The position numbers were made by a program, and so were the translations under genes. Under the pieces are notes generated by a model. It ran no database searches. It saw only the letters and a list, made by a program, of their open reading frames with translations, and had not been told where the DNA came from. Below are positions 7,041-16,071 of a stretch of 54,385 nt of DNA, in pieces. Source of the DNA: Streptomyces geranii (GTDB lineage: Bacteria; Actinomycetota; Actinomycetes; Streptomycetales; Streptomycetaceae); the NCBI RefSeq assembly GCF_002954775.1, contig NZ_PJME01000058.1, positions 1 to 54,385 on the forward strand, in the 5' to 3' direction. Position 1 is the stretch's first letter, and every line of letters starts with the position of its first letter.

Positions 7041-8564
7041 ATGCACAATCCGGGCCATCGCTTCCCGGCACAGGAGAGGCTCGCGGCCGGCGCCCAGTAC
7101 ATCGCCGGCCGGCTGACCCACGGCACCTCCGGCCGTACGTTCGCGGTCGTCGACCCCGCCACCGGCGACGAGGTCTACACGTATGAGCTGGCCGGTCCCG
7201 CCGACGTGGACGCCGCCGTCGCCGCCGCGCGTGCCGCCTTCCCGGGCTGGGCCGGGGCCACCCCGGGCGAGCGTTCCGACGCGCTGCACCGGTTCGCCGC
7301 CGTCCTCGCCGAGCGCGCCGAGGAGTTCGCCCGTGCCGAGTCCCTGCAGTGCGGCAAGCCGCTCAAGCTGACCCGCGAGTTCGACGTGCCGGGGACGGTC
7401 GACAACACCGCCTTCTTCGCGGGCGCCGCCCGGCACCTCCAGGGGCAGTCGGCCGGGGAGTACTCCGGTGACCACACTTCGTACGTCCGCCGGGAACCCA
7501 TCGGTGTCGTCGGCTCCATCGCGCCCTGGAACTATCCGCTCCAGATGGCCGCGTGGAAGATCCTCCCGGCGATCGCCGCGGGCAACACGATCGTGCTCAA
7601 GCCCGCCGAGCTGACCCCGCTGACCTCGCTCCTCTTCGCCGAGGCGGCCACCGCGGCCGGGATTCCGGACGGGGTGGTCAATGTCGTCACCGGGACCGGC
7701 AAGGAGGCCGGTGAGCATCTCGTCGGGCATCCCGATGTCGCCATGACGTCCTTCACCGGGTCCACGGCCGTCGGCAAGCGCGTCGCCGAGGTCGCCACCG
7801 CCACCGTCAAGCGGCTCCACCTGGAGCTGGGCGGCAAGGCACCCTTCGTCGTCTTCGACGACGCCGATCTCGATGCCGCCGTCAACGGCGCCGTCGCGGG
7901 CGCCCTCATCAACACCGGGCAGGACTGCACGGCCGCCACGCGCGCGTACGTGCAGCGCCCGCTGTACGAGGAGTTCGTCGCGAGAACAGCCGCCCTCATG
8001 GACACCGTCCGGGTCGGCGATCCCTTCGCCCCGGGCACCGACCTCGGGCCGCTCATCTCGCACGCCCAGCGTGACCGGGTCGCCGGATTCGTCGAGCGGG
8101 CGCGTGCCTACGCGCGCGTGGTGACCGGCGGCGAGGCTCCCCAGGGCGAGCTGAAGGGCGGCGCCTACTACCGGCCCACCCTGGTCGCCGATGCCGCCCA
8201 GGACAGCGAGATCGTCCAGTCCGAGATCTTCGGGCCCGTCCTCGTCGTACTGCCCTTCGACAGCGACGACGAGGGCATCCGGCTCGCCAACGACACGCCC
8301 TACGGGCTCGCCGCCTCCGCCTGGAGCCGCGACGTCTACCGGGCGAACCGCGCCACCCGCGAGATCAAGGCGGGCTGTGTGTGGGTCAACGACCACATCC
8401 CGATCATCAGCGAAATGCCCCACGGCGGGTACAAGGCGTCCGGCTACGGCAAGGACATGTCCTCGTATTCGTTCGAGGAGTACACACAGATCAAGCACGT
8501 CATGTTCGACAACACCGCGGTCGCCCGGAAGGACTGGCACCGCACGATCTTCGGGGACCGCTGA
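7041..8564 (+). CDS. Gamma-aminobutyraldehyde dehydrogenase-like aldehyde dehydrogenase
   Basis: The 507-residue product is a complete NAD(P)-dependent aldehyde dehydrogenase: APWNYPLQMAAWK, FTGSTAVGK, catalytic Glu in LELGGKAP, catalytic Cys in NTGQDCTAATR, and a C-terminal HGGYKASGYGKDMS. The NTGQDC and SEMPHGG contexts resemble PatD/YdcW-type enzymes that oxidise 4-aminobutyraldehyde (from putrescine) to GABA. The polyamine importer and amine oxidase genes directly downstream and a GabT gene nearby support this. The ATG follows GGAGGAGA at good spacing. The next gene starts 57 bp downstream, suggesting one operon to 14287. Confidence 0.88.
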   Translation: MHNPGHRFPAQERLAAGAQYIAGRLTHGTSGRTFAVVDPATGDEVYTYELAGPADVDAAVAAARAAFPGWAGATPGERSDALHRFAAVLAERAEEFARAESLQCGKPLKLTREFDVPGTVDNTAFFAGAARHLQGQSAGEYSGDHTSYVRREPIGVVGSIAPWNYPLQMAAWKILPAIAAGNTIVLKPAELTPLTSLLFAEAATAAGIPDGVVNVVTGTGKEAGEHLVGHPDVAMTSFTGSTAVGKRVAEVATATVKRLHLELGGKAPFVVFDDADLDAAVNGAVAGALINTGQDCTAATRAYVQRPLYEEFVARTAALMDTVRVGDPFAPGTDLGPLISHAQRDRVAGFVERARAYARVVTGGEAPQGELKGGAYYRPTLVADAAQDSEIVQSEIFGPVLVVLPFDSDDEGIRLANDTPYGLAASAWSRDVYRANRATREIKAGCVWVNDHIPIISEMPHGGYKASGYGKDMSSYSFEEYTQIKHVMFDNTAVARKDWHRTIFGDR

Positions 8565-8621
8565 CCGGACACAGGCCGACCGACCAGCGGCCGAACCATC
8601 CTCCCGAAAGGGCACCAGCGC

Positions 8622-9869
8622 ATGGAGCAGTACGAGCCCGACCGCCTCTCCCCGGCCCAGATGGCCGCCATGCGGCGCAGCTTCCGAAACGGCAGGGCCG
8701 CCCTAACCCGCAGGTCCCTGCTGCGCGCCTCCGCGGGCGGCGCCCTGGTGGCCGGCGGCCTCGGTGCGCTGACCGGCTGCGGCATCCCCGCGGCCGGCCA
8801 GACCGAGGGAGGCGTCTCCGCGGACGACCACTCGGCCAAGGAGAAGACCGTCAACTTCTCCAACTGGACCGAGTACATGGACGTCGACGAGAGCGAGAAG
8901 CACCACCCCACGCTCGACGCGTTCACCGAACGGACCGGCATCAAGGTCAAGTACACCGAGGACATCAACGACAACGTCGAGTTCTTCGGCAAGATCAAGC
9001 CGCAGCTCGCGGCGGGCCAGGACACCGGCCGGGACATCATCGTCCTCACCGACTGGCTGGCCGGTCGGCTCATCCGCCTCGGCTGGGTGCAGAAGTTGGA
9101 CGCGTCGAACCTCCCGCACGCGTTCGCGAACCTGTCCGAGCAGTTCCGCAGCCCCGACTGGGACCCCGGCCGCGCCTACTCGTACCCCTGGCAGGGCATC
9201 TCGACCGTCATCGCCTTCAACAAGAAGGCGCTCGACGGCGTCGAGGTGAAGTCCGTCTCCGACATGCTCGACAACCCCAAGCTCAAGGGGCGCGTCGGCT
9301 TCCTCTCCGAGATGCGCGACAGCATCGGCATGACCCTGCTCGACATGGGCAAGGACCCGGCGAAGTTCACCGACGACGACTACGACGCGGCCATCGCCCG
9401 GCTCCAGAAGGCCGTCGACAAGGGCCAGATCCGCCGCTTCTCCGGCAACGACTACACCGCGGACCTGACCTCGGGCGACTTCGCGGCCTGTATCGCCTGG
9501 GCCGGGGACGTCGTCCAGCTCAAGGCGGACAGCCCGGACATCGACTTCATCATTCCGGACAGCGGCTACATCACGTCCAGCGACAACATGCTGATCCCCA
9601 ACAAGGCCCGCCACAAGACGAACGCCGAGCGGCTCATGGACTACTACTACGAGCCCGAACCGGCCGCCGAACTCGCCGCCTACATCAACTACGTGTGTCC
9701 CGTCGACGGCGTGAAGCCCTACCTCGCGAAGATCGACAAGGACGCGGCGAACAACCCGCTGATCATCCCCGACGCTGCCATGGCCGCGAAGTCCCACGCC
9801 TTCCGGTTGCTGAGCCAGAAGGAAGAGACGGCGTACGAGGAGAAGTTCGCGAAGTTGACAGGGGCGTAG
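8622..9869 (+). CDS. Polyamine (spermidine/putrescine) ABC transporter substrate-binding lipoprotein
   Basis: The 415-residue product has a long N-terminal region with TRRSLLRASAGGALVAGG and a lipobox LTGC at about residue 46, i.e. a likely Tat-exported lipoprotein. The mature part starts VNFSNWTEYMD, typical of PotD/PotF-type binding proteins, and contains the conserved segments IIVLTDWLAGRLIRLGW and YPWQGISTVIAFNKKAL. It would capture polyamines outside the membrane for the permease and ATPase encoded next. AAAGGG lies ~9 bases before the ATG. Confidence 0.9.
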   Translation: MEQYEPDRLSPAQMAAMRRSFRNGRAALTRRSLLRASAGGALVAGGLGALTGCGIPAAGQTEGGVSADDHSAKEKTVNFSNWTEYMDVDESEKHHPTLDAFTERTGIKVKYTEDINDNVEFFGKIKPQLAAGQDTGRDIIVLTDWLAGRLIRLGWVQKLDASNLPHAFANLSEQFRSPDWDPGRAYSYPWQGISTVIAFNKKALDGVEVKSVSDMLDNPKLKGRVGFLSEMRDSIGMTLLDMGKDPAKFTDDDYDAAIARLQKAVDKGQIRRFSGNDYTADLTSGDFAACIAWAGDVVQLKADSPDIDFIIPDSGYITSSDNMLIPNKARHKTNAERLMDYYYEPEPAAELAAYINYVCPVDGVKPYLAKIDKDAANNPLIIPDAAMAAKSHAFRLLSQKEETAYEEKFAKLTGA

Positions 9870-9921
9870 CCCCGCCTGCCCCAGCGGTGCGACACCCCTC
9901 CGACTCCCCAAGGACCACACC

Positions 9922-11085
9922 ATGACCAGCACAGACACAGACCACGGCGGCGACGTCCGGCTCTCCGGGATCAGCAAGGCGTACGGCACCTTCACCGCCG
10001 TGCACCCCCTCGACCTCACCATCCCGCAGGGCTCCTTCTTCGCCCTGCTCGGCGCCTCCGGCTGCGGCAAGACGACCACCCTGCGGATGATCGCCGGGCT
10101 GGAGGAACCTTCCGCCGGGACGGTCTACCTCGGCGAGCAGGAAGTCACCCATCTGGCGCCATACAAGCGGCCGGTGAATACCGTCTTCCAGTCGTACGCG
10201 CTTTTCCCGCACCTTGACATCTTCGAGAATGTAGCTTTCGGCCTGCGCCGGCGTGGCATCAAGTCGGTGAAGAAGCAGGTCGACGACATGCTGGACCTCG
10301 TCCAGCTGGGCGAGCAGGCCCGCAAGAAGCCGCACCAGCTCTCCGGCGGCCAGCAGCAGCGCGTCGCCGTCGCCCGCGCGCTGATCAACACCCCCAAGGT
10401 GCTCCTCCTCGACGAGCCCCTCGGCGCCCTCGACCTCAAGCTGCGCCGCCAGATGCAGCTTGAGCTCAAGCGCATCCAGACGGAGGTCGGCATCACCTTC
10501 GTCCATGTCACGCACGACCAGGAGGAGGCCATGACGATGGCCGACACGGTCGCCGTGATGAACGCGGGCCGGGTCGAACAGCTCGGCTCGCCCGCCGATC
10601 TGTACGAGAACCCGCAGACGACGTTCGTCGCAAACTTCCTCGGCACCTCCAACCTCATCGAGGCCGAGGTGGACGCCAAGAGCGGCGACGAGATCGTCCT
10701 CAAGGCGGGCGGCGGCAAGCTCCTGCTCCCCGAGGCGCGCTGTTCGGCGCCGACCAGAACCGGCGGCAAGGTGCTCGTCGGGGTCCGCCCCGAGAAGATC
10801 TCCCTCACCCACGCGGCCGACGCGGGGGACATCCCGGCCGGCCGCAACCGCATCACCGGCAAGATCGCCGACACGAGTTTCATCGGCGTCTCCACGCAGT
10901 ACGTCATCGACAGCCCCGTCTGCCCCGAGTTCGAGGTGTACGTCCAGAACATCGACCGCGACGCCCGGCTCACCCCCGGCGCCGAGGTCGTCCTGCACTG
11001 GAACCCGGCGCACACCTTCGGCCTGGACGCCGACCAGGACATAGACGCAGGCGTCGGCTCGGTCGACGAGGAGGCGGCTGCCTGA
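9922..11085 (+). CDS. Polyamine ABC transporter ATP-binding protein (PotA-like)
   Basis: The 387-residue protein has a Walker A GASGCGKTT (~residue 44), a Q-loop in VFQSYALFPH, the signature LSGGQQQRVAVARAL, Walker B VLLLDEPLGALD and the switch His in VTHDQEEAM. A C-terminal TOBE-type region follows. This is the standard layout of spermidine/putrescine importer ATPases, which energise uptake through the two permeases. AAGGA lies 7 bases before the ATG. The stop overlaps the next start (TGATG), indicating translational coupling. Confidence 0.93.
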   Translation: MTSTDTDHGGDVRLSGISKAYGTFTAVHPLDLTIPQGSFFALLGASGCGKTTTLRMIAGLEEPSAGTVYLGEQEVTHLAPYKRPVNTVFQSYALFPHLDIFENVAFGLRRRGIKSVKKQVDDMLDLVQLGEQARKKPHQLSGGQQQRVAVARALINTPKVLLLDEPLGALDLKLRRQMQLELKRIQTEVGITFVHVTHDQEEAMTMADTVAVMNAGRVEQLGSPADLYENPQTTFVANFLGTSNLIEAEVDAKSGDEIVLKAGGGKLLLPEARCSAPTRTGGKVLVGVRPEKISLTHAADAGDIPAGRNRITGKIADTSFIGVSTQYVIDSPVCPEFEVYVQNIDRDARLTPGAEVVLHWNPAHTFGLDADQDIDAGVGSVDEEAAA

Positions 11086-12011
11086 TGGCCACCGCGACCC
11101 CGGACGCGCCGCCTCTGGCGCCCGCGCCGGCCAAGAAGCCGCCGCGCAGGAGAGGCCGCTGGACGCCGTACTGGCTGCTCCTGCCCGGTCTGCTCTGGCT
11201 GTTCGTGTTCTTCGCGCTGCCGATGGTCTACCAGGCCTCCACGTCCGTGCAGACGGGCTCCCTGGAGGAGGGCTACAAGGTCACCTGGCACTTCGCGACC
11301 TACTGGGACGCCCTCTCCGAGTACTGGCCGCAGTTCCTGCGCTCGGTCCTGTACGCGGGCGCCGCCACGATCCTCTGCCTGGTGCTCGGGTATCCGCTCG
11401 CGTACCTGATCGCGTTCCGCGCGGGCCGCTGGCGCAACCTGATCATGATCCTGGTCATCGCGCCGTTCTTCACCAGCTTCCTGATCCGTACGCTCGCCTG
11501 GAAGACGATCCTCGCGGACGGCGGCCCGGTCGTCGGCGCCCTCAACTCGCTGCACGTCCTGGACGTCACCAGCTGGCTCGGCATCACGGCCGGGGACCGG
11601 GTGCTGGCCACCCCGCTCGCGGTGGTCTGCGGTCTGACGTACAACTTCCTGCCGTTCATGATCCTGCCGCTCTACACCTCGCTCGAACGCATCGACGGAC
11701 GCCTGCACGAGGCGGCCGGCGACCTGTACGCCAGGCCGTTCACGACCTTCCGCAAGGTCACCTTCCCGCTGTCGATGCCTGGGGTCGTCTCCGGCACGCT
11801 CCTCACCTTCATCCCGGCGAGCGGCGACTACGTCAACGCCGACCTGCTCGGCTCGACGGACACCCGGATGATCGGCAACGTCATCCAGACGCAGTTCCTG
11901 CGCATCCTCGACTATCCGACGGCCGCCGCGCTCTCCTTCATCCTCATGGCGGCGATCCTCATCATGGTCACCCTCTACATCCGCAAGTCCGGGACGGAGG
12001 ACCTGGTCTAA
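11085..12011 (+). CDS. Polyamine ABC transporter permease (PotB-like)
   Basis: This 308-residue inner-membrane protein has an N-terminal basic tail, a first helix (YWLLLPGLLWLFVFFALPM) and further helices. The EAA-type cytoplasmic loop reads HEAAGDLYARPFTTFRKVTFPLSMPG, as in PotB. It would form the channel with the next gene product. The first base of its ATG is the last base of the ATPase stop codon. The stop TAA is directly followed by the next ATG. Confidence 0.92.
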   Translation: MATATPDAPPLAPAPAKKPPRRRGRWTPYWLLLPGLLWLFVFFALPMVYQASTSVQTGSLEEGYKVTWHFATYWDALSEYWPQFLRSVLYAGAATILCLVLGYPLAYLIAFRAGRWRNLIMILVIAPFFTSFLIRTLAWKTILADGGPVVGALNSLHVLDVTSWLGITAGDRVLATPLAVVCGLTYNFLPFMILPLYTSLERIDGRLHEAAGDLYARPFTTFRKVTFPLSMPGVVSGTLLTFIPASGDYVNADLLGSTDTRMIGNVIQTQFLRILDYPTAAALSFILMAAILIMVTLYIRKSGTEDLV

Positions 12012-12824
12012 ATGGGCTTCCTGAAATCCATCGGACGCTGGCTCAAGAGCCATTTCGTCGTCATCGCGGGACTCATCACCCTCGGCTATCTCCTCCTGCC
12101 GAACGTCGTCGTCACGGTCTTCTCCTTCAACAAACCGAAGGGCCGCTTCAATTACGAGTGGCAGCAGTTCTCGACCGACGCCTGGCGCGATCCCTGCGGG
12201 GTCGCCGACATGTGCGGCTCGCTCTCGCTGAGCCTGCGGATCGCCTTCTGGGCGACCATCGGGGCGACCGTCCTCGGCACGATGATCGCCTTCGCACTGG
12301 TCCGCTACCGCTTCCGCGCGCGGGGCGCCGTCAACTCCCTGATCTTCCTCCCCATGGCGATGCCCGAGGTCGTCATGGCAGCCTCGCTGCTCACCCTGTT
12401 CCTCAACCTGGGCGCCCAGCTGGGCTTCTGGACGATCCTGATCGCCCACATCATGTTCTGCCTCAGCTTCGTCGTCGTCGCCGTCAAGGCACGCGTGATG
12501 TCGATGGACCCGAGGCTTGAGGAGGCCGCCCGGGACCTCTACGCGGGCCCGGTGCAGACCTTCGTACGCGTGACCCTGCCCATCGCGGCCCCCGGGATCG
12601 CCGCGGGCGCGCTGCTCGCCTTCGCGCTCTCCTTCGACGATTTCATCATCACCAACTTCAACGCGGGCTCGACCGTCACCTTCCCCATGTTCGTCTGGGG
12701 TTCGGCACAGCGCGGAACGCCCGTTCAGATCAATGTCATCGGTACGGCCATGTTCCTGGTCGCCGTACTGCTCGTGCTCAGTGGAATGGTCATCGGAAAT
12801 CGCCGCAACAGGCAGAAGGCGTAA
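12012..12824 (+). CDS. Polyamine ABC transporter permease (PotC-like)
   Basis: The 270-residue membrane protein carries the PotC-type segment VVVTVFSFNKPKGRFNYEW and an EAA loop EEAARDLYAGPVQTFVRVTLPIAAPG. SFDDFIITNFNAG is typical of spermidine/putrescine permeases. It starts with no gap after the PotB-like gene. With its partners it completes a four-component importer (binding protein, ATPase, two permeases). Confidence 0.92.
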   Translation: MGFLKSIGRWLKSHFVVIAGLITLGYLLLPNVVVTVFSFNKPKGRFNYEWQQFSTDAWRDPCGVADMCGSLSLSLRIAFWATIGATVLGTMIAFALVRYRFRARGAVNSLIFLPMAMPEVVMAASLLTLFLNLGAQLGFWTILIAHIMFCLSFVVVAVKARVMSMDPRLEEAARDLYAGPVQTFVRVTLPIAAPGIAAGALLAFALSFDDFIITNFNAGSTVTFPMFVWGSAQRGTPVQINVIGTAMFLVAVLLVLSGMVIGNRRNRQKA

Positions 12825-12853
12825 CCCGAAAAATTCTGTAGGGAGTTGAAATC

Positions 12854-14287
12854 ATGGCCCCAAGCGCCATGACCCATGGAAATGTGAATCGCTGGACGAA
12901 ATCCCTTTCGGACGCCCAGCCGGTCGCGTACTGGCTGGACGACCCCGGAAAGCCCCACCCCGAGCCCGCCCTCACCGGCGGCGAGAGCTGCGATCTGCTC
13001 GTGGTGGGCGGCGGCTACAGCGGGCTGTGGACCGCGCTGATCGCCAAGGAGCGCGACCCCGGGCGGGACGTCGTGCTCGTCGAGGGCCGCGAGGTGGGCT
13101 GGGCCGCCTCCGGCCGCAACGGCGGCTTCTGCGCCGCCTCCCTCACCCACGGCCTGGCCAACGGCCTCGCCCGCTGGCCGGACGAGATCCACCAACTCCA
13201 GGAGATGGGCGCCCGCAACCTCGACGAGATCGAGAAGGCGGTGGCCCGCCACTCCCTCGACTGCGACTTCGAACGCACCGGCGAGATCGACGTCGCCACC
13301 GAGCCACATCAGGCGGCCGAACTCCGAGCCTGGCACGAGGAGCTGACGTCCCAGGGCCTCGCAACCGGCACCGAGTTCCTGGACACGGAGGCGGTACGGG
13401 ACCAGGTCGCGTCCCCCACCTTCCTGGCCGGCCTGCACGACCGCACCGGCGTCGCGATGCTCAACCCGGCGAAACTGGCCTGGGGACTGAAGCGGGCCTG
13501 CCTGCGGCTGGGCGTCCGGGTGTACGAGCACACACCGGCGCTCACGCTGCGGCCGTACGGCGCGGGCATGGCCGTACGCACCCCTTACGGGTCGGTCCGG
13601 GCCCGCCGGATCGCGCTCGGGACGAACATCTTCCCGAGCCTGGTGAAGCGCGTGCGGGCGTACACCGTCCCCGTCTACGACTACGCGCTGATGACCGAAC
13701 CCCTGAGCGAGGAGCAGCTCGCCTCGGTCGGCTGGCGGGGGCGGCAGGGGCTCGGGGACAGCGCCAACCAGTTCCACTACTTCCGGCTGAGCGCCGACAA
13801 CCGCGTCCTGTGGGGCGGTTACGACGCGATCTATCAGTACGGCGGCCGGGTGCGCGCCGAGTACGACGACCGGCCGGAGACCTACGCCAAGCTGGCCGGC
13901 CACTTCTTCACCTGCTTCCCGCAGCTGGAGGGCGTCCGCTTCACCCACGCGTGGGGCGGCGCGATCGACACCTGCTCGCGCTTCTCGGCGTTCTTCGGCA
14001 CCGCGCACGGGGGGCGGGTGGCGTACGCGGCGGGGTTCACCGGGCTCGGGGTCGGGGCGACGCGGTTCGGGGCGGACGTGATGCTGGATCTGCTGGCGGG
14101 GGAGCGGAGTGCGCGTACGGCGCTGGAGATGGTGCGCAGGAAGCCGTTGCCGTTTCCGCCGGAGCCGTTCGCGTGGACGGGGATCGCGTTGACGAAGTGG
14201 TCGCTGGCGCGGGCCGATGCGAATGGGGGGCGGCGGAATGTGTGGCTGAGGGCGATGGATCGGTTCGGGTTGGGATTCGACAGTTAG
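12854..14287 (+). CDS. FAD-dependent amine/amino-acid oxidoreductase (DAO family, PuuB/OrdL-like)
   Basis: The 477-residue protein has an FAD-binding Rossmann motif VVGGGYSGLWTAL at ~residue 50, EGREVGWAASGRNGGF (the second conserved FAD segment of the DAO family) and a C-terminal YAAGFTGLGVGATRFGADV. The extension before the Rossmann motif and the GRNGG motif resemble gamma-glutamylputrescine oxidase-type enzymes. The gene follows the importer genes by 29 bp, so the substrate is probably an imported polyamine or derivative, giving an aldehyde for the dehydrogenase at 7041. No glutamylpolyamine synthetase is visible here, so the exact substrate is open. GGGAG lies ~8 bases before the ATG. Confidence 0.85.
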   Translation: MAPSAMTHGNVNRWTKSLSDAQPVAYWLDDPGKPHPEPALTGGESCDLLVVGGGYSGLWTALIAKERDPGRDVVLVEGREVGWAASGRNGGFCAASLTHGLANGLARWPDEIHQLQEMGARNLDEIEKAVARHSLDCDFERTGEIDVATEPHQAAELRAWHEELTSQGLATGTEFLDTEAVRDQVASPTFLAGLHDRTGVAMLNPAKLAWGLKRACLRLGVRVYEHTPALTLRPYGAGMAVRTPYGSVRARRIALGTNIFPSLVKRVRAYTVPVYDYALMTEPLSEEQLASVGWRGRQGLGDSANQFHYFRLSADNRVLWGGYDAIYQYGGRVRAEYDDRPETYAKLAGHFFTCFPQLEGVRFTHAWGGAIDTCSRFSAFFGTAHGGRVAYAAGFTGLGVGATRFGADVMLDLLAGERSARTALEMVRRKPLPFPPEPFAWTGIALTKWSLARADANGGRRNVWLRAMDRFGLGFDS

Positions 14288-14317
14288 TCAGGTTGTCCGT
14301 TCGCTGCGGGCAGGTGG

Positions 14318-14357
14318 GGGCTTGTCGCGCAGTTCCCCGCGCCCCTCAAGGGGCGCG
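14318..14357 (+). repeat. Dispersed Streptomyces gene-end hairpin element, copy 2
   Basis: GGGCTTGTCGCGCAGTTCCCC is followed by GCGCCCC-TCAA-GGGGCGC, 30 bp after the oxidoreductase stop and in the same orientation. It probably ends the polyamine operon. Confidence 0.8.
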
Positions 14358-14367
14358 CACGCCTGGC

Positions 14368-14396
14368 TTGATCACCGTGACCTGGTTCACTACCAA
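14368..14396 (+). promoter_or_regulatory. Possible promoter of the hypothetical gene at 14486
   Basis: TTGATC at 14368-14373 and TACCAA at 14391-14396 are 17 bp apart, a spacing suited to a housekeeping sigma factor. They lie after the terminator-like element and before the next gene. This is a consensus guess only. Confidence 0.25.
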
Positions 14397-14428
14397 TAAG
14401 TAGCGGAACCCGCGTAATGGTCCCGGGA

Positions 14429-14480
14429 GACCTCCCTCTCCCTCGTGAACGCGATCGGCGTTCACGAGAAAAGGGAGGTC
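14429..14480 (+). promoter_or_regulatory. Long hairpin covering the ribosome-binding site of the next gene
   Basis: An 11-bp inner stem (CTCGTGAACGC / GCGTTCACGAG, 5-nt loop) is extended, after a small asymmetric internal loop, by an outer stem of at least 8 bp (GACCTCCC / GGGAGGTC). The 3' outer arm contains the GGGAGG ribosome-binding site (14473-14478) of the ATG at 14486. In RNA this would hide the site. As DNA it could also be an operator. Confidence 0.5.
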
Positions 14481-14485
14481 CTCTC

Positions 14486-14938
14486 ATGACAGGGGCGAAA
14501 ACGGCGGTCGAGTGGCTGGCGTCCGTTGCTCCGGATCCCGAGGCCTGCCGGTGGGAATGGGAGCGCAATCCCCTGGGGATCGCGTTGCTGCCCGCCGGCA
14601 AGGCCTGGGACGTACTGATCCTGCCGGGCGAACTCGGCTACCCCACCCTCGACGTCCTCACCCGGGTCATCGACCAGCCCGGCCCGGTGCTCGTCGACTT
14701 CGGCGACTCCCGGATGGGGTTCTTCGTGCCGCCGGGCACGGCCGCCCGTTGGCTGGGCACGGGGGTGCGTACGGCGGGAAACGGCACCTGGATCGTGGTG
14801 CCGTACCCGAACCGCGCGACCGGCGGCGTCCGTTGGCTGATCCCACCGGACGGCTCGGGCACCCTCACCGATCCGGCGCTCCTCGAACTGGCGATGCACG
14901 AGGCGGCGGCGAGCCTGGCGACCGACGAGGACAGGTGA
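14486..14938 (+). CDS. Hypothetical protein, 150 aa
   Basis: The ATG at 14486 has GGGAGG 7 bases upstream. The soluble product contains CRWEWERNPLGIALLPAGKAWDVLILPGELG, GPVLVDFGDSRMGFFVPPGTA and a C-terminal MHEAAASL. The pattern of a short hydrophobic strand, PAGxxWDVLxLP and FFVPPGTA reminds me of small Streptomyces proteins related to the N-terminal part of bifunctional primase/polymerase-like proteins, but catalytic residues are not evident, so I assign no function. It is preceded by an unusual hairpin and is convergent with the PAP2 gene. Confidence 0.75.
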   Translation: MTGAKTAVEWLASVAPDPEACRWEWERNPLGIALLPAGKAWDVLILPGELGYPTLDVLTRVIDQPGPVLVDFGDSRMGFFVPPGTAARWLGTGVRTAGNGTWIVVPYPNRATGGVRWLIPPDGSGTLTDPALLELAMHEAAASLATDEDR

Positions 14939-14978
14939 TGACAGTCACCCTGTGACCACCACCCTGTGACCACGCTCT

Positions 14979-15002
14979 CGTCGGCCGTCCGTGCGGCCGA
15001 CG
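14979..15002. terminator. Bidirectional terminator-like hairpin between convergent genes
   Basis: CGTCGGCCG and CGGCCGACG pair perfectly around a 6-nt loop between the stops of the 150-aa hypothetical gene and the PAP2 gene. A direct repeat, CACCCTGTGACCAC twice, lies just to the left (14945-14972). Confidence 0.55.
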
Positions 15003-15014
15003 CGAACCGTGGCT

Positions 15015-15878
15015 TCAGGGCGAGGACGAGGGGGAGGCCGAAGACGAGGGCGAGAGGGGTCTGCGGCTGACGAAGAGTCGCAGCAGGATCAGCAGTGCCC
15101 CGCACAGACACCAGCTCGCCACCACGTCCAGCGGCCAGTGGAAACCGCGGACGACCAGACCGACCGGGACGGCCACGTTGAGGGCGAGGCAGCCGGTCAG
15201 GGCGAGGCGGCGGGCGTACGTACGGCGGAGCCACGGCAGGAGGAGCAGGGTGGCGGAGCCGTAGGCCACGACGGCCGTCGCGGTGTGCCCGGACGGGTAG
15301 AAGCCGGTGCCGGGGCCCATGACCGGGGGCCCGGTCCGGGCGACGAGTTCCTTCATCGGTACGACGATCAGCGGGACCGCCGCCATCAGCAGGGCCGCGG
15401 CGACCGGTTCGCGCCACCAGCGTTCCGCACCGGACCGACGCGCGCACCGGCCGACGTACACCAAGGTGGCGAGAAGGACGGGAACGGCGACCTCGATGTT
15501 GCCGAAGTCGGCGAGGAGGGCCCAGAAGCGGTTCGGGTGGACCAGGGAGTCGCTCAGACGTTCGTCCGCGCGGGCGAGGGGGCCGTGGACGGCGACCTGC
15601 CAGGTGATCAGCGCGAAGAGGAGGACCGCGAGGGTCAGCAGGGCGAGGAGGAGGAGAGAGTTCGACCGGCCCGGAACAGGGGGGAGAGTACCGGGCCGGT
15701 CGATCAGATCGGGTCGTCGCACGCCCCGGGGGGTTTGGGGCGGGCGACTGTCCGATCGGTGAGGAGACCCGGAGCCGGAAGCTCCGGTTGTGTGCGCGAG
15801 GGCACGACCGGATCGAAGCTGGGGAGGCCCCGACCAGGTGCCGTCCGCGGTTTCCCGCGGCCGGGGTGTATCTCTCAT
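15015..15878 (-). CDS. PAP2-family membrane phosphatase
   Basis: From the ATG at 15878 the product has 287 residues: a polar N-terminal tail, then about six hydrophobic segments beginning SNSLLLLALLTLAVLLFALI. PAP2 motifs are present but atypical. Motif 1 reads MKELVARTGPP, so the arginine of the usual KX6RP is displaced. Motif 2, FYPSGHTATA, is intact, and motif 3 reads VVRGFHWPLDVV with Arg three rather than six residues before the His. The family dephosphorylates lipid phosphates such as phosphatidate or undecaprenyl pyrophosphate. The open frame extends upstream but without coding character. No good ribosome-binding site precedes the ATG. Confidence 0.82.
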   Translation of the reverse strand: MRDTPRPRETADGTWSGPPQLRSGRALAHTTGASGSGSPHRSDSRPPQTPRGVRRPDLIDRPGTLPPVPGRSNSLLLLALLTLAVLLFALITWQVAVHGPLARADERLSDSLVHPNRFWALLADFGNIEVAVPVLLATLVYVGRCARRSGAERWWREPVAAALLMAAVPLIVVPMKELVARTGPPVMGPGTGFYPSGHTATAVVAYGSATLLLLPWLRRTYARRLALTGCLALNVAVPVGLVVRGFHWPLDVVASWCLCGALLILLRLFVSRRPLSPSSSASPSSSP

Positions 15879-16071
15879 CTGGGTAGAACCTACGGCAGGG
15901 GAGGCGGCGGAAACAGGCCGACAGGCCACCCGCCATCCACCCCGCACACCTTCTTCACACGCTCTGACGGCGCGCGCACGGGCTCCCCACGGGCCCGGAA
16001 ACAAGCGGAATCCGGGCGGGCGGGCCGGTACGAACGGGAGCCGGGAAGAGGCGGCGGGAGCCATGGCGACC

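Noticed and set aside
14417..14485. Upstream extension of the 150-aa hypothetical gene to 14417
   Set aside because: The extension would run through the hairpin and lacks a ribosome-binding site, whereas the ATG at 14486 has GGGAGG at the right distance.
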